This document shows positions 40,131 through 47,534 of a DNA stretch of 64,000 bases, piece by piece. How positions within the stretch are numbered: the stretch's first letter is position 1; the number at the start of each line of letters is the position of its first letter. The notes beneath the pieces were generated by a model. It searched no databases, was not told where the DNA came from, and worked only from the letters and a program-made list of their open reading frames with translations. Origin of the DNA: Ectothiorhodospira marina (GTDB lineage: Bacteria; Pseudomonadota; Gammaproteobacteria; Ectothiorhodospirales; Ectothiorhodospiraceae); NCBI RefSeq assembly GCF_900109495.1, contig NZ_FOAA01000003.1:1-64000 (forward strand), given 5' to 3'. The position numbers were made by a program, and so were the translations under genes.

Positions 40131-41378
40131 ATGGACACGCCCAAGCCTTCACCCAAACCCACCCACGCCCCCATGACCCAGTTCCCCGCCGCCAACGGCG
40201 AACTGCTCATTGGTGATCAGCCCATCAGCCGAATCGCCGCCCGCGTGGGGAGCACCCCCTTCTATGCCTACGACCGCGCCCTGCTCACCCGGCGCGTGGC
40301 GCACCTGCGGGAACACCTGCCGCCGGCCATCAAGCTGCACTACGCCATGAAGGCCAACCCCATGCCCGCCCTGGTGGGCCACATGGCGGGCCTGGTGGAC
40401 GGCATCGACGTGGCCTCGGCCGGGGAGCTTAAAGTGGCCCTGGACATTGGCGCCGACCCCGCCGAGATCAGCTTCGCCGGCCCCGGCAAACAGGCCACCG
40501 AACTGCGCCAGGCCGTGGCCGCCGGCATCCTGGTGAATATTGAATCCTTCCGCGAAGTGGACATCCTGGCCCAGGCCGCCCGGGAACTGGGCCTGCCCGC
40601 CCGAGTGGCCGTGCGCGTGAATCCCGACTTCGAACTCAAGAGCTCCGGCATGAAGATGGGCGGTGGCCCCAAACAATTCGGCGTGGATGCCGAACAGGTG
40701 CCGGAACTGCTGGTCCGCATCGGCGACGCCCAGCTGGCCTTCGAGGGCTTTCACCTCTTCGCCGGCTCCCAGAACCTCAAGGCCGACTCCATCATCGAGG
40801 CCCAGCGCCAGTGCTTCGACCTGGCCCTGCGACTGGCCGAAGACGCACCCGGCCCCGTCAAGTTCCTCAACCTGGGCGGGGGATTCGGCATCCCCTACTT
40901 CCCCGGCGAACAGCCCCTGGACATCGCCCCCGTGGGCGACAACCTCAAGACCATCGTCGAAGAGGCCGCCGTCAAACTGCCCCACACCGAGATCCTCATC
41001 GAACTGGGCCGCTATCTGGTGGGCGAAGCGGGCCTGTACGTCTGCCGCATCCTGGATCGCAAGATCTCCCGCGGCCACCCCTTCCTGGTTACCGACGGCG
41101 GCCTGCACCAGCACCTGTCCGCCTCCGGCAACTTCGGCCAGATCATTCGCAAGAACTACCCGGTGGCCATCGGCACCCGCATGGAAGACACCCCCCGGGA
41201 GACCGCCTCCGTGGTCGGCCCCCTGTGCACCCCCCTGGACCTGCTGGCCGACCGCATGGAGCTCCCCCCTGCTCAGCCCGGCGACCTGGTGGTCATCTAC
41301 CAGTCCGGCGCCTACGGCCTCACCGCCAGCCCGGAGAAATTCCTGGGGCACCCAGCGGCAGTGGAAGTGCTGGTGTGA
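40131..41378 (+). CDS. PLP-dependent decarboxylase, exosortase A-associated type
   Basis: A 415-residue fold type III enzyme related to diaminopimelate and ornithine decarboxylases. Lys74 in LHYAMKANP binds PLP. Conserved HLFAGSQ, LNLGGGFGIPY (phosphate-binding glycines), ELGRYLVGEAG and VVGPLCTPLD (active-site Cys from the partner subunit) follow. In exosortase A loci this family sits beside the acyl-CoA ligase, as here (59 bp apart). The substrate is not established. An alternative start at residue 15 (MTQFPA) is possible. Confidence 0.87.
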   Translation: MDTPKPSPKPTHAPMTQFPAANGELLIGDQPISRIAARVGSTPFYAYDRALLTRRVAHLREHLPPAIKLHYAMKANPMPALVGHMAGLVDGIDVASAGELKVALDIGADPAEISFAGPGKQATELRQAVAAGILVNIESFREVDILAQAARELGLPARVAVRVNPDFELKSSGMKMGGGPKQFGVDAEQVPELLVRIGDAQLAFEGFHLFAGSQNLKADSIIEAQRQCFDLALRLAEDAPGPVKFLNLGGGFGIPYFPGEQPLDIAPVGDNLKTIVEEAAVKLPHTEILIELGRYLVGEAGLYVCRILDRKISRGHPFLVTDGGLHQHLSASGNFGQIIRKNYPVAIGTRMEDTPRETASVVGPLCTPLDLLADRMELPPAQPGDLVVIYQSGAYGLTASPEKFLGHPAAVEVLV

Positions 41379-41809
41379 AGGAAACCAGGCTCGACCTCAC
41401 CCCCCTGCGACAGGCCATCACCTCGTTACAGGAAGGCATCACGCTGGTCGACGACACGCACTGGTTCAACGCCCAGCCGACCACCGTGCAGAGAACCCTC
41501 ATGGCCGGAGTCATTCAGAACTTCGAATTTGTGTACGAAATCAGCATCAAGATGCTGCGCCGCCAACTGGAGCTGGAGGCCGCCAGCCCCGAGGAAGTGG
41601 ACCACAGCCATTTCCGCGATCTGCTGCGAACCGCAGGCGAAAAGGGCCTGATCCAGGACGTAGCCGCCTGGTTCCACTATCGAACCATGCGCAACATCAC
41701 CTCGCACACCTACAATCAGGAAAAGGCCCGGGAGGTTTTCCAAGGCACCCGGGTATTCATCCATGATGCACGGCACCTGCTGGAGCAACTGGATGCCCGC
41801 AACCGCTGA
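41375..41809 (+). CDS. HI0074-type nucleotidyltransferase substrate-binding (HEPN-like) protein
   Basis: A 144-residue all-helical protein. QNFEFVYEISIKMLRRQLELE and the C-terminal YRTMRNITSHTYNQEKA are family hallmarks. It matches the HI0074 family that forms a complex with a minimal nucleotidyltransferase; HEPN/MNT pairs act as toxin-antitoxin systems in several bacteria. GTG start at 41375 overlaps the decarboxylase stop by 4 nt. The partner gene follows with a 17-nt overlap. The RxxxxH-like segment (RNITSH) resembles the HEPN catalytic motif. Confidence 0.85.
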   Translation: MKETRLDLTPLRQAITSLQEGITLVDDTHWFNAQPTTVQRTLMAGVIQNFEFVYEISIKMLRRQLELEAASPEEVDHSHFRDLLRTAGEKGLIQDVAAWFHYRTMRNITSHTYNQEKAREVFQGTRVFIHDARHLLEQLDARNR

Positions 41810-42113
41810 TCCACCCGTTCATATGGCGGCCTCTCACTGGGCCATCGTCCGGGACATCCTCCAGACACACGCCCCTGAATACGAGGTGCGCGCCTTCGGC
41901 TCCCGAGCGACCGGCAATCCCAAACCCTACTCCGACCTGGACCTGGCCATCATGACCGATCGACCACTCACCCTGAGCCAGCTTACCGAACTCACCAACG
42001 CCTTCGCCGACTCCGACCTACCCTGGAAGGTGGACATCGTCGACTGGGCCAGTACCGACGAACGCTTTCGCGACATCATCCGGCGCCAAAGCGTGGCCAT
42101 CCAGAGGCCCTGA
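41793..42113 (+). CDS. Minimal nucleotidyltransferase (MNT domain)
   Basis: A 106-residue protein with the nucleotidyltransferase core GSRATGNPKPYSDLDLAI (Gly36-Ser37, Asp48, Asp50) and a third acidic position in WKVDIVDW. Partner of the HI0074-like protein just upstream. In the related HepT/MntA systems the MNT protein AMPylates and silences the HEPN toxin; here that is inference. The start at 41793 has GGAG 7 nt upstream and overlaps the partner; a later ATG at 41823 lacks a site. Confidence 0.85.
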   Translation: MPATADPPVHMAASHWAIVRDILQTHAPEYEVRAFGSRATGNPKPYSDLDLAIMTDRPLTLSQLTELTNAFADSDLPWKVDIVDWASTDERFRDIIRRQSVAIQRP

Positions 42114-42130
42114 CTCACGCCGTTTCCATT

Positions 42131-42289
42131 TCAGCTCTCCCAAAAACGGCAGGGGCGAGAGAGGAAAAAATACCCACTCTCACTCACCAACCGAAGCAGG
42201 TGCGGTGTCCTGTCCACATAGTAGTGGCCACCCCGACGGATCTTCTCGAACGCCTGGACACCAATGGGTAGATTGCGTTTCTGGGGCAT
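42131..42289 (-). pseudogene. Truncated duplicate of the AAA-ATPase gene 5' end
   Basis: A 52-codon fragment, MPQKRNLPIGVQAFEKIRRG onward, nearly identical in protein and DNA to the first 50 codons of the gene ending at 45742. The match stops in the Walker A region: SRPRRFGKS of the full copy is SRPCRFWES here, followed by a stop. It therefore encodes no functional ATPase. Both copies lie in the same orientation, 3.4 kb apart. Confidence 0.88.
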
Positions 42290-42353
42290 ATCCAATCTGG
42301 ATAATGGTGTCACTGTATCGTTTCGCAAATGGCTCCGAGCCTTACAGTGTTCA

Positions 42354-42608
42354 TCACCGATACCGCTGCTGGGCATGCATGTAATGGCGCAACAACTGGT
42401 TGATGCGTGTCTGGTAGCCCGCACCCTGCCCCTTGAACCACTCCAGGACATCGGCGTCGAGACGGATTGTAACCGCTTTCTTTACCGGAACACGCAGCTC
42501 GGCGCGCTGAAAGAAGTCTTCGCCTAGTTCGGGCATGTCTTGGGTATCGATGTCCTCGTCGTTCATCTTGGCAAGCCCTTCCCAATCAGTTTTCGATACT
42601 TTCGACAT
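42354..42608 (-). CDS. brnA: BrnA-type antitoxin
   Basis: An 84-residue protein. The N-terminal half is acidic (DEDIDTQDMPELGEDFF). The C-terminal ribbon-helix-helix DNA-binding part reads VTIRLDADVLEWFKGQGAGY then QTRINQLLRHYM. This matches BrnA, antitoxin of the BrnT RNase, which also represses the operon. It overlaps the 3' end of the brnT-like gene upstream by 23 nt. Since that toxin is truncated, this may be an orphan antitoxin. Confidence 0.85.
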   Translation of the reverse strand: MSKVSKTDWEGLAKMNDEDIDTQDMPELGEDFFQRAELRVPVKKAVTIRLDADVLEWFKGQGAGYQTRINQLLRHYMHAQQRYR

Positions 42609-42768
42609 ACTGTTTCACCTCCTGTTTGGTGGCTTTTCGGGCGGAGATGATACGGATTACATCATCGCGCCGCTCGGAACCAACGCACAAAATCGTTTCA
42701 CAAATCCCGCCAAGCAAACATACAACCACTTGATCTAAAAGCCCTACAGGCAGAAAATACCAGTTCAT
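42586..42768 (-). pseudogene. brnT: BrnT-like toxin, N-terminally truncated
   Basis: About 60 codons. The C-terminal part (VGSERRDDVIRIISARKATK then QEVKQYVES) matches the conserved end of BrnT RNases. The usual N-terminus (FEWD..KA..N..KHGVSF) is missing; instead there is MNWYFLPVGLLDQVVVCLLG without similarity. Upstream DNA on this strand belongs to the 5' part of the divergent hipA-like gene. The loss probably dates from insertion or rearrangement at about 42,780. Confidence 0.7.
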
Positions 42769-42788
42769 CATCGTTTCACTCGCCCCCC

Positions 42789-44159
42789 ATGCGCCTGACC
42801 AGCGACGAACTCCTCTCCCGGCTGCGCGCCCTTGGAACCGCCTCGCGGGCCGAGCTGGCCACCGCCCTGGGCGCCAGCGCACCCACCGTCTACCGGCGAC
42901 TGCGAGATGCCGAAGCCCGGGGAAAGGTCGTCTCCTTTGGGCGTGGGCCCGCCACCCGCCATGCCCTTCGCGGGCCGCTGTTCAACCGCGCCGACACCAC
43001 CCTCCCTATCCATCGCGTGGACCCCGATGGCCATGTCCATCCCCTTGCCGAACTGGTCGGTCTCGACCAGGGCGCCATACTGGCGCGCCCCATCCAACAC
43101 GGTCCGCTACCCAGCCTGCTCCTGGGTGAGGCCGGCACAGGCCTGTTCGATGATCTGCCATTCTTTCTCCAGGACCTGCGGCCCCAGGGCTTTCTCGGTC
43201 GCCTGAATGCCCATGCCCTCCCCGCGTTCCCGAACAACCCGGAGCACTGGTCCACCGATCAGATCGGCGCCTGGCTACTGGATCACGCGGTCGACACCCC
43301 CGGCGACCTCCTGCTCGGGGACGCGGCCCTCGACCGTTGGCGGGCATGGCAACCAGAGCCCGCCACCATCGATGACTTCCCAGTGCTGGCCCAACGTGTC
43401 CTCTCCGGGGGTGCCCCCGGCTCCTCGGTGGGGGGCGAGCAGCCCAAGTTCGCTGCCCATGTGGCGGGGCGCCCGGCACTGGTGAAGTTCTCGCCGCCCG
43501 ACGACGGCAGCGCGGTGGCCCAGCGCCTGCGTGACCTCCTGGTCTGTGAATACCTGGCCCTGACCACGCTCGCGGAACACGGACTGGCCGTGGCCGAAAG
43601 TCGGCTGCTGGAACGAGAGGGGCGTTTCTTTCTGGAGTCGGTGCGCTTCGACCGAACCGCGCGGGGTGGACGTCTACCGGCCCTCTCACTGCTCACCGTG
43701 GATGCGGAGTTCAGCGGTATCGGCCGGGGCTGGAGCCTGGCCATCCAGGCCCTTGCCCGGCAAGGACGGGTGACCGAAGACACCCCGACGACGGTGACCC
43801 TGCTTCAGAATTTTGCCAACTGGATCGAGAACAGCGACCAGCACCTGGGCAACCTGACCCTCCAACCCCACCCCGACGGACGACTGGCATTGGCCCCAGT
43901 CTATGACATGCTGCCCATGCTCCACACACCCCGCCCTGGCGAGGTACCACCGACACCGGCCTTCACCCCCCCACCGGCCCACGGAGGCATCGAGCCGTGG
44001 CGCCAGGGCGGCGCCATGGCACTGGATTTCTGGCAGCGAGCGGCGGCAGATGATCGCATATCCTCGGACTTTCGTGCCGTGGCAGCGGAGAGGGCGGAGG
44101 CCGTGGGAGTCGCGTTGACCACCCCAAAGGCGCCAGATCCCTCCCAACCCGGCTGGTAG
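42789..44159 (+). CDS. HipA-family kinase with N-terminal HTH (YjjJ/HipH-like)
   Basis: A 456-residue protein. Residues 1-60 form a winged helix-turn-helix (ELLSRLRALGTASRAELATA), and the rest is a HipA kinase. SSVGGEQPKFAA is the Gly-rich loop, LVKFSPP holds the ATP-binding lysine, NSDQHLGNL (Asp350) is the catalytic loop, and VYDMLP (Asp373) the metal site. HipA kinases phosphorylate targets such as glutamyl-tRNA synthetase and induce persistence. There is no HipB gene; the E. coli YjjJ/HipH type likewise carries its own DNA-binding domain. High G+C like its left neighbours. Confidence 0.86.
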   Translation: MRLTSDELLSRLRALGTASRAELATALGASAPTVYRRLRDAEARGKVVSFGRGPATRHALRGPLFNRADTTLPIHRVDPDGHVHPLAELVGLDQGAILARPIQHGPLPSLLLGEAGTGLFDDLPFFLQDLRPQGFLGRLNAHALPAFPNNPEHWSTDQIGAWLLDHAVDTPGDLLLGDAALDRWRAWQPEPATIDDFPVLAQRVLSGGAPGSSVGGEQPKFAAHVAGRPALVKFSPPDDGSAVAQRLRDLLVCEYLALTTLAEHGLAVAESRLLEREGRFFLESVRFDRTARGGRLPALSLLTVDAEFSGIGRGWSLAIQALARQGRVTEDTPTTVTLLQNFANWIENSDQHLGNLTLQPHPDGRLALAPVYDMLPMLHTPRPGEVPPTPAFTPPPAHGGIEPWRQGGAMALDFWQRAAADDRISSDFRAVAAERAEAVGVALTTPKAPDPSQPGW

Positions 44160-44179
44160 TGTTTCCGGGAATCGCCCAA

Positions 44180-45742
44180 TCAGGTTACTGGCACCGTTTC
44201 CACCTCAAACGCCACCACCTGCCGCTGCACCCGGGAAAACTCCACCCCGATCAGATGGATCGGCTGACCCCGCCCCCGGTACTTGTCCGCATAACCCTTA
44301 TCCTTGATCTGCTGCAGCGCCCGCCCCTGGGGCACCTGCTCCACCACCTTGAACTCGAACACATACACATGGCCACCGAACTCCACGGCCATGTCCACCT
44401 TACCCATGTGGGATGAATCCTCCACCGAGATCCGCAACCCCAAAGCCGCAAAGTGGCTGTAGAACACACTGGCATAATGCCCCTCATACCGGGCAATGGG
44501 ATTATTCCGATACCAGTCATGGGGCAAGGAGGCGAACAGCGCCTTGAAGTGCACCTCCAGGGCATCCAGGTCATGGGCCTGCAGAATCCTGAACAGACTC
44601 AACCGCTGCCGTGGCGATTCCGGCACACCCAAGGCCGGCAGCAACGCCTGGTTCAGGCTCGACTCCACCTCCCGGTTGGGATAACCCAGGGTGTAGAGCC
44701 AATACCCCGTCATGGGCTCCTCCACCGCATGCACCGTGAGATACCCCGTCTGGAACAACAAGGCCTCGGTGGCAATCCCATCCACATCAAACCGCCCCAG
44801 CAACTCCGCCTCCGTCTGCATCGCCTCCAGCCGCGGCGTGAACACCCCGCGCTCGCTCAGCAGATCCACCAGAAAGGTCGGTGTGGCCGACTCAAACCAG
44901 TAAGGCGCGAATCGACGCTTCTGGAACAACAGCAACAGATCAAAGGGGTTATACACCGAGGGCGTATCCGCCCCACCCCACCGGTAGCCGTTATACCAGT
45001 CCCGGATCTCCGCCCGATCCAGCCCCGGCAACTCCGCCGCAAACACCGTATCCACATCGTGATCCGTATAACCGCAAATGTCGGCATACGGCTCGTCCAG
45101 GGTGATGTCATTGAGATTATTCAGCCCCGAGAACAGACTCACCTTGCTGAACTTCGACACCCCCGTGAGCAAGCAGAACCGCAGATGGGGGTCGGCATCC
45201 TTGAGCACCGAATACAGATTCTTCAGCCCCTCCCGAACCGCCCGCGCCCGCTCCGGCTCGGTGATGTTGTCCAGGATCGGCTTGTCATACTCATCGATCA
45301 GCACCACCGCCCGCTGACCATGAACAGCATGGGCCTGCTGGATCAATTCCCGGAAACGGCCCGGAATGCTGGTATTCGTCAGCGCCACCTCAAGCCGCGA
45401 GGCCTCTGCCCGCAACAACTCATCGATGTGGACATCCAGCGTCTCGCGCGTGGTCAGCACCCCGTCGGCAAAGCTCAGGCGAATCACCGGATGACGCACC
45501 TGCCAGTCCCATTGCTCCAGGATGAACAACCCCTCGAACAGATCCTGACGACCCTCGAACAGGCACTTGAGAGTATCCAGCAGCAGGCTCTTGCCAAAAC
45601 GGCGGGGACGGGAGAGGAAAAAATACCCCCCTTCACTCACCAACCGAAGCAGGTGCGGTGTCTTGTCCACATAGTAGTGGCCACCCCGGCGGAGCTTGTC
45701 GAACGCCTGGATACCAATGGGAAGATTGCGTTTCTGGGGCAT
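44180..45742 (-). CDS. AAA-ATPase-like / PD-(D/E)XK nuclease domain protein
   Basis: A 520-residue protein of the family that joins an N-terminal AAA-ATPase-like domain to a C-terminal PD-(D/E)XK nuclease-like domain (DUF1703 type). The P-loop is RRFGKSLLLDTL (about residues 40-51), Walker B-like VVLIDEYDKPIL follows. Asp450, Glu463 and Lys465 of GKVDMAV and VFEFKV form the nuclease-like site. These genes are numerous and mobile in bacteria; their role is not known. I chose MPQKRNLP at 45742 because the truncated duplicate at 42,289 is conserved from that point. Convergent with the hipA-like gene (20-bp gap). Confidence 0.87.
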   Translation of the reverse strand: MPQKRNLPIGIQAFDKLRRGGHYYVDKTPHLLRLVSEGGYFFLSRPRRFGKSLLLDTLKCLFEGRQDLFEGLFILEQWDWQVRHPVIRLSFADGVLTTRETLDVHIDELLRAEASRLEVALTNTSIPGRFRELIQQAHAVHGQRAVVLIDEYDKPILDNITEPERARAVREGLKNLYSVLKDADPHLRFCLLTGVSKFSKVSLFSGLNNLNDITLDEPYADICGYTDHDVDTVFAAELPGLDRAEIRDWYNGYRWGGADTPSVYNPFDLLLLFQKRRFAPYWFESATPTFLVDLLSERGVFTPRLEAMQTEAELLGRFDVDGIATEALLFQTGYLTVHAVEEPMTGYWLYTLGYPNREVESSLNQALLPALGVPESPRQRLSLFRILQAHDLDALEVHFKALFASLPHDWYRNNPIARYEGHYASVFYSHFAALGLRISVEDSSHMGKVDMAVEFGGHVYVFEFKVVEQVPQGRALQQIKDKGYADKYRGRGQPIHLIGVEFSRVQRQVVAFEVETVPVT

Positions 45743-45918
45743 GGGCGACTCCGGGGGCAACGATCAGGGTGAGCGCTTGCCATCCGATGATATCACTGGC
45801 CTGAAGTGTTCAACCCACCACCACCCCAGACACACCCGAAAGGTAACGGTTGACTCACTGACAGCCCCACCCTATGGTTGCCAATGAGTCAACGGAGTCG
45901 ACCCTGACAGGAGCGTCC

Positions 45919-46233
45919 ATGCATGTCATTTCCAAGCGCCCGTTCAACGAGGCGGCCAAGGCCCACCCCAACCAACGACAGGCCCTGGAAGATCTCTACC
46001 GTACGCTCCGCAACAGCAAATTCGGCACGCCGGAGGCGATGCGACGGGTGTTCCCTTCACTGGACAACTTCAAGCATAAGGACAAATGCTGGGTACTTGA
46101 CGTCGGCGGCAATCACCTGCGGATGATCGCCTTTATCCAGTTCGTTCAGAACCGCATGTACGTGAAACACATTGTCACCCATGCCGAGTACGACAAAATT
46201 TGCAAGCGCTACGCGAAAGGAGAGCTGTCATGA
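45919..46233 (+). CDS. higB: HigB-type mRNA interferase toxin
   Basis: A 104-residue protein of the HigB toxin family, a ribosome-dependent or free RNase of the RelE fold. MHVISKRPFNEAAKAHP, the central WVLDVGGNHLRMIAFIQF and YVKHIVTHAEYDKI are family features. A GGAG site lies about 6 nt upstream. Its stop overlaps the start of higA (ATGA). Toxin-first order is typical of higBA. Confidence 0.92.
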   Translation: MHVISKRPFNEAAKAHPNQRQALEDLYRTLRNSKFGTPEAMRRVFPSLDNFKHKDKCWVLDVGGNHLRMIAFIQFVQNRMYVKHIVTHAEYDKICKRYAKGELS

Positions 46234-46658
46234 CCGCTGCAGCGTTCAAAGACGCCTGCCACAGCTTCGCCAAAGCTGCGGCACCCTATCTCCCCATCCG
46301 GGACGACGCCCATTATGAAGAGGCACTGGCGCTGGTCGAGAGCTTACTGAAGGAAGCCGAGGATTCCCCCAGCGATCCACTCAATGCCGTCATCGACCTG
46401 CTCACCCACGCCATCCAGACCTACGAGGACCAGGATGCAGAACTGGCGGCATTCGAACAACGGGCCCTGGAACAACCCGCCGATCTCGCGATGCTGCGCT
46501 TGCTGATGGCCCAACACCAACTCGGCATCGCCGACCTTCCCGAGATCGGCTCGAAGTCCATGGTGTCCCGGGTGCTGTCCGGCGAACGCAGCCTCAACAA
46601 GAGCCACATCAAGGCGCTGTCACGACGGTTTGATATTGACCCGGGACTGTTCTTCTGA
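46230..46658 (+). CDS. higA: HigA-type antitoxin
   Basis: A 142-residue antitoxin and autorepressor. The C-terminal helix-turn-helix runs LRLLMAQHQLGIADLPEIGS then SRVLSGERSLNKSHIKALSR. The N-terminal half is helical and acidic. It overlaps higB by 4 nt, giving a coupled, intact module. Confidence 0.9.
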   Translation: MTAAAFKDACHSFAKAAAPYLPIRDDAHYEEALALVESLLKEAEDSPSDPLNAVIDLLTHAIQTYEDQDAELAAFEQRALEQPADLAMLRLLMAQHQLGIADLPEIGSKSMVSRVLSGERSLNKSHIKALSRRFDIDPGLFF

Positions 46659-46669
46659 AGACGCGCAAC

Positions 46670-46893
46670 ATGGCCAACAGACACGATAATCCCCAAATGA
46701 AGAAAGATCGTGACGCCCTGCACAAGGCGGGGCTTGACCCGCGCGAATCTGGGTGACCGACACACAGCGACCCGGCTTTGTCGAGGAATGCCGCCGTCAG
46801 TGCCTTCTGGCCGCCAAGGCAGACAGAGCCGACGGAGACATGCACCGCTTCATGGACGAAGCCTTCGCCGACACGGATGGCTGGAGGAGTTAG
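46670..46893 (+). pseudogene. Frameshifted MazE-like antitoxin (DUF3018 type)
   Basis: Read in one frame from ATG 46670 the protein is 28 residues (MANRHDNPQMKK..DALHKAGLDPRESG) and stops at 46756. In the next frame, from about 46744, it continues RIWVTDTQRPGFVEECRRQ and FMDEAFADTDGWRS to the TAG at 46893. Together these rebuild a whole DUF3018 MazE-like antitoxin (consensus pattern ..AGLRP.QIWVPDTR.PGF..). A single indel near 46,735-46,745 explains the break. It lies 11 bp after higA. Confidence 0.85.
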
Positions 46894-47000
46894 ATGACGG
46901 TAAAACGCGACAAGGTCGGCCCCGCCATTGGGCAGATCGCCCCCCCTCTCTGCTGGAGATTGAACGTTGCCTGGCTGTGTTTCTGGGAATCGCCAAATAG
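46894..47000 (+). pseudogene. Remnant of a MazF/PemK-like toxin (C-terminal part only)
   Basis: Directly after the antitoxin stop the sequence reads MTVKRDKVGPAIGQIAP, then after a frame change SLLEIERCLAVFLGIAK and TAG at 47000. This is the C-terminal segment of the MazF-type toxins that follow DUF3018 antitoxins (pattern VxRDKVG..IG.L....ML.V.R.LA..LG.A). The first two thirds of the toxin are deleted and one more frameshift is present, so the gene is dead. Confidence 0.75.
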
Positions 47001-47534
47001 ACTGCCACCGCCACACGCGGTGCGCTTCCGGGGGCTCAGCTACATACCCCCTCATTCCGCGCCCCCGCAAAAAAGCTTACTGTCGGTGAAATTTCCACCC
47101 ACCACCCCATTACGTGAAAGGAATCACAAAATTGACGCCGCTATGACCTCCCGGGTAGCCGTCAGCCCGTCCAGCGACGCAACACCCATCCCCTCGAGAG
47201 TACCGCTAATCGTTGCAATTTCTGGAGTTTGCCGCCACCTTGGGCTAGCCACCTTGCAGTCTTACCCGACGGCAAGGGCTAGCGGCCTGCGCTCCAGGGG
47301 CGCCCCTAGCAACGTCGACTTTCCTTACAATGTCGCACCCCAAGGAACTAACCGCCTTAAAAACACCCAAACAAACAGCGCCTTAAAGCCCCCCCAGGAC
47401 TTGACACGAATATTGCTTGAAATACTAAAAGGCAACTCCAGCCGGCCTTGCTTCACTGCCCCTGGAGCGCTATCTTTGTACCCGTGGCGCACGCAAACCT
47501 TGCGCCTGAAGTCTACTGAAAGAGTGGTACCACG
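47001..47534 (+). other. Structured non-coding stretch upstream of the secreted-protein gene
   Basis: No gene supported in 534 bp; the one long frame crossing it starts in the dead toxin and has no protein-like features. It holds a long stem-loop: GCTAGCC+CTTGC (47244-47250, 47253-47257) with GCAAG+GGCTAGC (47272-47283), 12 bp with a 2-nt bulge and 14-nt loop. A 12-bp palindrome AGGGGCGCCCCT (47296-47307) ends in CTAGC, which could pair with the right arm of the first stem instead. Base composition is clearly lower in G+C than the region before 46,660. Confidence 0.5.
47401..47428 (+). promoter_or_regulatory. Possible promoter of the HPr-rel-A type cluster
   Basis: TTGACA (47401-47406), a perfect -35 box, is followed after 16 bp by TACTAA (47423-47428), a weak -10 match. 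It would give a leader of roughly 100 nt before the ATG at 47535. No similar pair was seen closer to the gene. Confidence 0.4.

Noticed and set aside
47244-47283. Imperfect inverted repeat considered as an integron attC site
   Set aside because: It lacks the GTTRRRY and RYYYAAC core sites, and no integron integrase or cassette array is present.
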